Below, one piece after another: positions 60,133 to 64,000 of a stretch of DNA of 64,000 nucleotides. Within the stretch, counting starts at the first letter, position 1, and each line of letters opens with the position of its first letter. Both the position numbers and the translations under genes were made by a program. The stretch comes from Fusobacteriota bacterium. Its GTDB lineage: Bacteria; Bacillota; TC1. The stretch is from NCBI GenBank assembly GCA_009773805.1, contig WTXA01000002.1, forward strand, positions 797,264 through 861,263, read 5' to 3'. Below the pieces are notes generated by a model that had not been told where the DNA came from, did no database searches, and saw only the letters and a program-made list of their open reading frames with translations.

Positions 60133-61653
60133 ATGTCAAATGCTGTTGTAGAGATGAAAAACATTCGGAAAGTATTTCCTGGCGGCGTAGTAGCAAACGA
60201 CAAAGTTGATTTGACTATTGAAAAGGGAGAAATACATGCTCTATTAGGAGAAAACGGTGCTGGTAAAAGTACACTGATGAATATCTTAACTGGGCTATAT
60301 AGACAGGACGACGGAGAATTGTTCGTTGATGGACAAAAAATAGAAGGTAAGTATGGACCTAAAGAAGCTATTGCTAAAGGCATAGGTATGGTACATCAAA
60401 ATTTTAGATTAGTTAAACCATTTACAGTTTCAGAGAATATGGCATTAGGAACAAAAGACAAGTTTCTTTATGATGGAAAAATCATTGAAAGTAAAATTGA
60501 AGAAATTTCTAAAAAATTCCAGTTGCAAATTTCACCTAAGGCTAAAATATGGCAATTATCTATTGGAGAACAGCAAAGAGTTGAAATCATAAAAATGCTT
60601 TACAGAGGAGCTCAAATTTTAATAATGGATGAGCCAACTGCTGTTTTGACACCAAATGAAGTCAAGGGGTTGTTCGATATATTAAAAGCTATGACTAAGG
60701 AAGGTATTTCAATTATCTTCATTACTCATAAGATGCATGAAGTTTTATCATATGCTGATAGAATTACAGTACTAAGAGGTGGTTTTGCCATCAAGACATT
60801 AAATGCCAAGGATACTAATGATAGAGAATTGGCCGACTTGATGGTTGGAAGACAATTAGATGCTAAAAGAATGATAGCAGATGATGTGCCTCTAGGTGAG
60901 GTAGTATTAAAGCTAAGTGATGTTAGAGCAATGAATGACAAAGGATTACTAGCTTTAGATAATGTTTCTTTCGAAATTAGAGGTGGAGAGATTCTTGGTA
61001 TTGCTGGTGTAGCTGGAAATGGCCAAAAAGAATTATCTGAAGTGATTACTGGCTTAAGAAAAGTTACAGCTGGTAAAATCATGTTTAAAAATGATGACAT
61101 AACAAAAGAATCAGTTCAAAAAATTATTGATAGAAATGTTGCTTTTATTCCTGAAGATAGACATGGAATGGGCTTAGCAAATAACTTGCCAGCAACAGAC
61201 AATGCTATTTTAAAATCATATCGTAATAAAAGATGCGGTGGAATATTGATGAATAAAAAGGTTGTTGATGAAATAACTCAAAAAATGGTAGATGATTTTG
61301 AAATTAAGATACCTAATATTCATTGTAATGTTAAGTTGATGTCAGGTGGTAATCTGCAAAAACTGATTTTAGCCAGAGAAACTTTTGATAATCCTGAGTT
61401 AATCATTGCAGTTTATCCTGTAAGAGGATTAGACGTTGGTGCAATTGATTATGTTCATCAAAAACTTGCTGAAGAAAGAAAAAAAGGCAAAGCAGTATTA
61501 TTGATTTCTGAGGATTTAGAAGAAATTTATAAAATGACTGATAGAGTTGCCGTGCTATATGAAGGTAAGGTTATGGGTATTGTTAAGACACAAGAAGCTA
61601 GTATTAATGATCTTGGTCTGATGATGGCTGGTGCGAAAGGGAGTGAGGCGTAA
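60133..61653 (+). CDS. Nucleoside ABC transporter ATPase (two-domain)
   Basis: This is a 506-residue protein with two nucleotide-binding domains. The N-terminal one has Walker A GENGAGKST and LSIGEQQRVEI; the C-terminal one has the degenerate GVAGNGQKEL Walker A and MSGGNLQKLILA. This is the YufO/RbsA-like pattern. It powers import with the two permeases next in the operon. AGAGGAGG lies before the ATG. Confidence 0.94.
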   Translation: MSNAVVEMKNIRKVFPGGVVANDKVDLTIEKGEIHALLGENGAGKSTLMNILTGLYRQDDGELFVDGQKIEGKYGPKEAIAKGIGMVHQNFRLVKPFTVSENMALGTKDKFLYDGKIIESKIEEISKKFQLQISPKAKIWQLSIGEQQRVEIIKMLYRGAQILIMDEPTAVLTPNEVKGLFDILKAMTKEGISIIFITHKMHEVLSYADRITVLRGGFAIKTLNAKDTNDRELADLMVGRQLDAKRMIADDVPLGEVVLKLSDVRAMNDKGLLALDNVSFEIRGGEILGIAGVAGNGQKELSEVITGLRKVTAGKIMFKNDDITKESVQKIIDRNVAFIPEDRHGMGLANNLPATDNAILKSYRNKRCGGILMNKKVVDEITQKMVDDFEIKIPNIHCNVKLMSGGNLQKLILARETFDNPELIIAVYPVRGLDVGAIDYVHQKLAEERKKGKAVLLISEDLEEIYKMTDRVAVLYEGKVMGIVKTQEASINDLGLMMAGAKGSEA

Positions 61654-62705
61654 TGATTAAAGTTGAAAAAAGATTAGAAACACCTAAATATCTATTAATA
61701 TTAACTCCTATAGTATCTGTTTTGGTAGCATTGATGTTCTCAGCCATCTTATTATTGGTAACTGGAGAAGATGCCGCAAGGGCCATGAATACAATATTTG
61801 GTGGTTCTTTAATAAATTGGCAAGAAGTTCTTGTTAATAGTGTAACTTTAATGATACTAAGTATTGGTGTTGCAGTAGCCTTTAAAATGGTTGTCTGGAA
61901 TATTGGTGCAGCTGGTCAGATGATGATTGGTATGATTTGTGCTGCAGGTGTAGCCTTATTTGCTCCTATTGCACTTAGAGACTCCATTTTCTTAATACCA
62001 ATTATGGCGGTAGCCGCAGTAATAGGTGGGGGTCTTTGGGCTTTAATTTCAGGTGGTGCTAAAGCAATCTGGAATGTTAATGAAGTTATTACTTCACTAT
62101 TACTTAACTATGTTGCTTTATACATTTTGCAGTTTCTAGTATTTGGACCTTGGAAAGGTGTAACTAGTAGTGGGTTCCCTCAAACAGATCCATTCCCTGC
62201 AGCTGCCAAGATTCCAGCAATATTTGAAACAGGCAGATTACACTATGGTTTGTTTGTAGCATTAGCAATTATTATTATCTTCTACTTCTTGTTAAACAAG
62301 AGTAGATGGGGTTATGAAATTAGAGTTATTGGTGAAGGCAGAAATGTTGCTAGATATGGTGGCATGAGTTTATCAAAAAATATAATTATAGCAATGTTTA
62401 TAAGTGGTGGTTTAGCTGGACTAGCTGGTGCTATTCATGTTTCAGCGTTAGAAGGTAGATTAAGCCCTCATATGAATACTGATATTGGTTATACAGCGAT
62501 TATTGTAGTTTGGTTGTCTAGACTACATCCGTTGGTTATTGGTATAGTTTCTGTGTTTATGGGTGCTCTTCTATTTGCAGAAACAAATTTACCGGCAGCT
62601 GGAATACCTAGTGAAATTGCTAAGTTGTTACAAGGCAGTATCTTATTCTTTGTTATAGCTGGAGACTTTTTCTCTAGATACAAAGTTAAGTACGTGAAGG
62701 AATAA
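61653..62705 (+). CDS. Nucleoside ABC transporter permease, subunit 1
   Basis: This is a 350-residue membrane protein of the YufP type with about nine membrane segments. The conserved cytoplasmic region includes GYEIRVIGEGRNVARYGGMS and SGGLAGLAGAIHVSAL. Start overlaps the ATPase stop (TAATG). It forms half of the channel. Confidence 0.93.
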   Translation: MIKVEKRLETPKYLLILTPIVSVLVALMFSAILLLVTGEDAARAMNTIFGGSLINWQEVLVNSVTLMILSIGVAVAFKMVVWNIGAAGQMMIGMICAAGVALFAPIALRDSIFLIPIMAVAAVIGGGLWALISGGAKAIWNVNEVITSLLLNYVALYILQFLVFGPWKGVTSSGFPQTDPFPAAAKIPAIFETGRLHYGLFVALAIIIIFYFLLNKSRWGYEIRVIGEGRNVARYGGMSLSKNIIIAMFISGGLAGLAGAIHVSALEGRLSPHMNTDIGYTAIIVVWLSRLHPLVIGIVSVFMGALLFAETNLPAAGIPSEIAKLLQGSILFFVIAGDFFSRYKVKYVKE

Positions 62706-62717
62706 GGGGGTATAAAA

Positions 62718-63701
62718 ATGAATGGATTAAACATTTTTCAAGATTTATTAGCCTCTGCAGTTGCAATGGGTACTCCTATTCTCTTTACTGCTTTAGGTGA
62801 AATAATTACAGAAAAGTCCGGGGTTCAAAACCTTGGTCTTGAAGGTATGATGTATATTGGTGCTATAACAGCATTTTTATCTGGATTAGCATTAACTGCT
62901 ACTGGAATGCCTGCTTTAACAGCTATGATATTAGTTATAATTTTTGCTGCTTTAGCTGGTTCCCTAATTGCTCTTTTACATGCATATGTTTGCTTGTCAC
63001 TTAGAGCAAATCAAATTGTTTCTGGTTTAGCCTTAGCAATTTTTGGTACAGGTCTTAGTTATTATTTAGGTAAGGTCTTTATTACTGATGCTACTGCTAT
63101 CTTAAATGATAGATTGACAAGATTTCATTTTGCAGATGGTATTGATATACCGTTCGTAGGTCAATTGTTAAGAGCTTTTCTTAATCAGGACTTGTTGGTT
63201 TATTTAGCTTATATAATGGTATTTGTTGTGTGGTTCTTTATCTATAAGACACAACGAGGTTTAAACCTTAGAGCTATTGGTGAAAATCCTGGTGCTGCTG
63301 ATGCTGTTGGTGTTAATGTAAAACTATCAAGATATATTTATGTAATGATAGGTGGAGCGTTCGCAGGTGTTGGTGGTTCTGCATTGATTATTTCTGCAAG
63401 TAGTGTAGGACAATGGGGACAAGGCATGATTGCCGGTCGTGGTTGGATTGCGATTGCTTTAGTAATTTTTGCTAGATGGAACCCTAAGTTGGTTATTTGG
63501 GGAGCATATCTATTTGGTATAGCTATGGCTTTAGAATCAAGAGCTCAAATCTATGGATGGTTTGATAATATTTTTATCTTGAAGATGATACCTTATATAG
63601 TAACAATTTTAGTATTGTTAGTAACTTTCATCTTCTCTAAACAAAAAGATATTGGTGAACCTGAATCTTTATCAAAACCATACGATAGAGAAGAAAGATA
63701 A
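62718..63701 (+). CDS. Nucleoside ABC transporter permease, subunit 2
   Basis: This is a 327-residue membrane protein of the YufQ type. Typical elements are PILFTALGEIITEKSGVQNLGLEGMM, then GLNLRAIGENPGAADAVG and GGAFAGVGGSALI. It pairs with subunit 1 to form the importer. It ends the operon and is followed by a terminator. Confidence 0.93.
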   Translation: MNGLNIFQDLLASAVAMGTPILFTALGEIITEKSGVQNLGLEGMMYIGAITAFLSGLALTATGMPALTAMILVIIFAALAGSLIALLHAYVCLSLRANQIVSGLALAIFGTGLSYYLGKVFITDATAILNDRLTRFHFADGIDIPFVGQLLRAFLNQDLLVYLAYIMVFVVWFFIYKTQRGLNLRAIGENPGAADAVGVNVKLSRYIYVMIGGAFAGVGGSALIISASSVGQWGQGMIAGRGWIAIALVIFARWNPKLVIWGAYLFGIAMALESRAQIYGWFDNIFILKMIPYIVTILVLLVTFIFSKQKDIGEPESLSKPYDREER

Positions 63702-63721
63702 GTTTTAATATTTTTATAGAG

Positions 63722-63753
63722 GAAACCCTATTATTTAATAGGGTTTCTTTTTT
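63722..63753 (+). terminator. Terminator after the nucleoside importer operon
   Basis: A perfect 11-bp stem GAAACCCTATT/AATAGGGTTTC (63722-63732 with 63737-63747) with an ATTT loop and a T-run of six. Confidence 0.93.
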
Positions 63754-63807
63754 ATTATAAATTTTATTAATAAATTTCCTTCATAATCTTTCTTCATATT
63801 TATATTA

Positions 63808-63836
63808 TTGACAAACTATATTGTATTTATTAATAT
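63808..63836 (+). promoter_or_regulatory. tuf promoter
   Basis: TTGACA (63808-63813), 17 bases and TAATAT (63831-63836) lie 36 bases before the ATG. A consensus -35 is expected for this highly expressed gene. Confidence 0.8.
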
Positions 63837-63871
63837 TAAAGATAGTAATGAAAAATCAGGAGGAAACAATA

Positions 63872-64000
63872 ATGGGAAAAGCAAAATTCGAAAGAAATAA
63901 GCCACACGTAAACATAGGAACAATAGGACACGTAGACCATGGCAAGACAACACTAACAGCAGCAATCACCTACACACTATCAACAGTAGGTGGAGCAGTA
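63872..64000 (+). CDS. tuf: Translation elongation factor Tu, N-terminal part (cut by window edge)
   Basis: The first 43 residues, [20 protein letters not shown] and on through [13 protein letters not shown], are EF-Tu; the P-loop GHVDHGKT is intact. It delivers aminoacyl-tRNA to the ribosome. The AGGAGG site is eight bases before ATG. The codons are A- and C-ending (ATA, GTA, CAC), which shows the codon preference of highly expressed genes here. Confidence 0.97.
   Translation, partial: MGKAKFERNKPHVNIGTIGHVDHGKTTLTAAITYTLSTVGGAV

Noticed and set aside
1..64000. CRISPR arrays, insertion sequences, integrases and rRNA genes
   Set aside because: No regularly spaced repeats, transposase-like proteins or rRNA sequence were seen anywhere in the window.

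Overview
The window is a low-GC chromosome segment from an anaerobic Firmicute, most likely a purine- and amino-acid-fermenting member of the Clostridia or Tissierellia. The grounds are strong GGAGG ribosome binding sites, frequent TTG/GTG starts, a YgeY/YgeW/YgfK/SsnA/Xdh purine-degradation operon, DUF438 and Mrp/NBP35 iron-sulfur genes, and an N-terminal EF-Tu fragment. I cannot name the genus. The window starts inside rfbB and ends inside tuf.

Layout. 1-1.3 kb: end of a dTDP-rhamnose pathway (rfbB, rfbD). 1.4-5.1 kb: pstSCAB phosphate importer on the minus strand with Pho-box-like repeats. 5.2-9.4 kb: a LigB-type dioxygenase, a Wzz-like protein and a CadC-like repressor/HMA protein/P1B-ATPase operon. 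The dioxygenase and the metal operon carry the same twin-operator promoter. 9.5-11.4 kb: an rfbD relic and an intact polysaccharide flippase. 11.4-17.3 kb: pirin, two paralogous small membrane proteins, a Fic protein with altered motifs, a DUF454 protein, a ferritin-like protein, a hotdog thioesterase, a class II photolyase and a small zinc-ribbon protein. 17.6-22.4 kb: seven mostly unrecognised genes (MGTWG protein, lipoprotein, membrane proteins, HExxH metalloprotease, LRR protein). 22.5-26.4 kb: a Ytr-type GntR/ABC operon with a very long palindromic operator, a frameshifted ATPase gene and a fused YtrE-YtrF-like protein. 26.9-30.4 kb: Trk/Ktr K+ uptake genes and a tocopherol-cyclase-like gene.

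30.4-30.8 kb looks like an unannotated type I toxin-antitoxin locus: a 24-codon holin-like peptide gene with a perfect Shine-Dalgarno, opposed by a small RNA with its own promoter and terminator, inside an inverted repeat. 30.8-33.4 kb: DUF438 and DUF1858 genes divergent from an Mrp/NBP35 gene. 33.4-36.3 kb: znuACB-zur with a palindrome over the start site. 36.4-38 kb: DUF427, a ResA/TlpA thioredoxin and CcdA. 38.1-45.4 kb: DegV, flavodoxin, Ung, a hypothetical, a DEAD-box helicase, GNAT, SDR, GlpK and tRNA-Thr.

45.6-63.7 kb: ygeY, ygeW, ygfK, ssnA, three xdh subunit genes and a fused XdhD-like hydroxylase, followed by a complete BMP-type nucleoside/purine ABC importer. Together they suggest uptake of purines or nucleosides followed by molybdenum- (and probably selenium-) dependent hydroxylation and ring opening. 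63.9 kb on: tuf.
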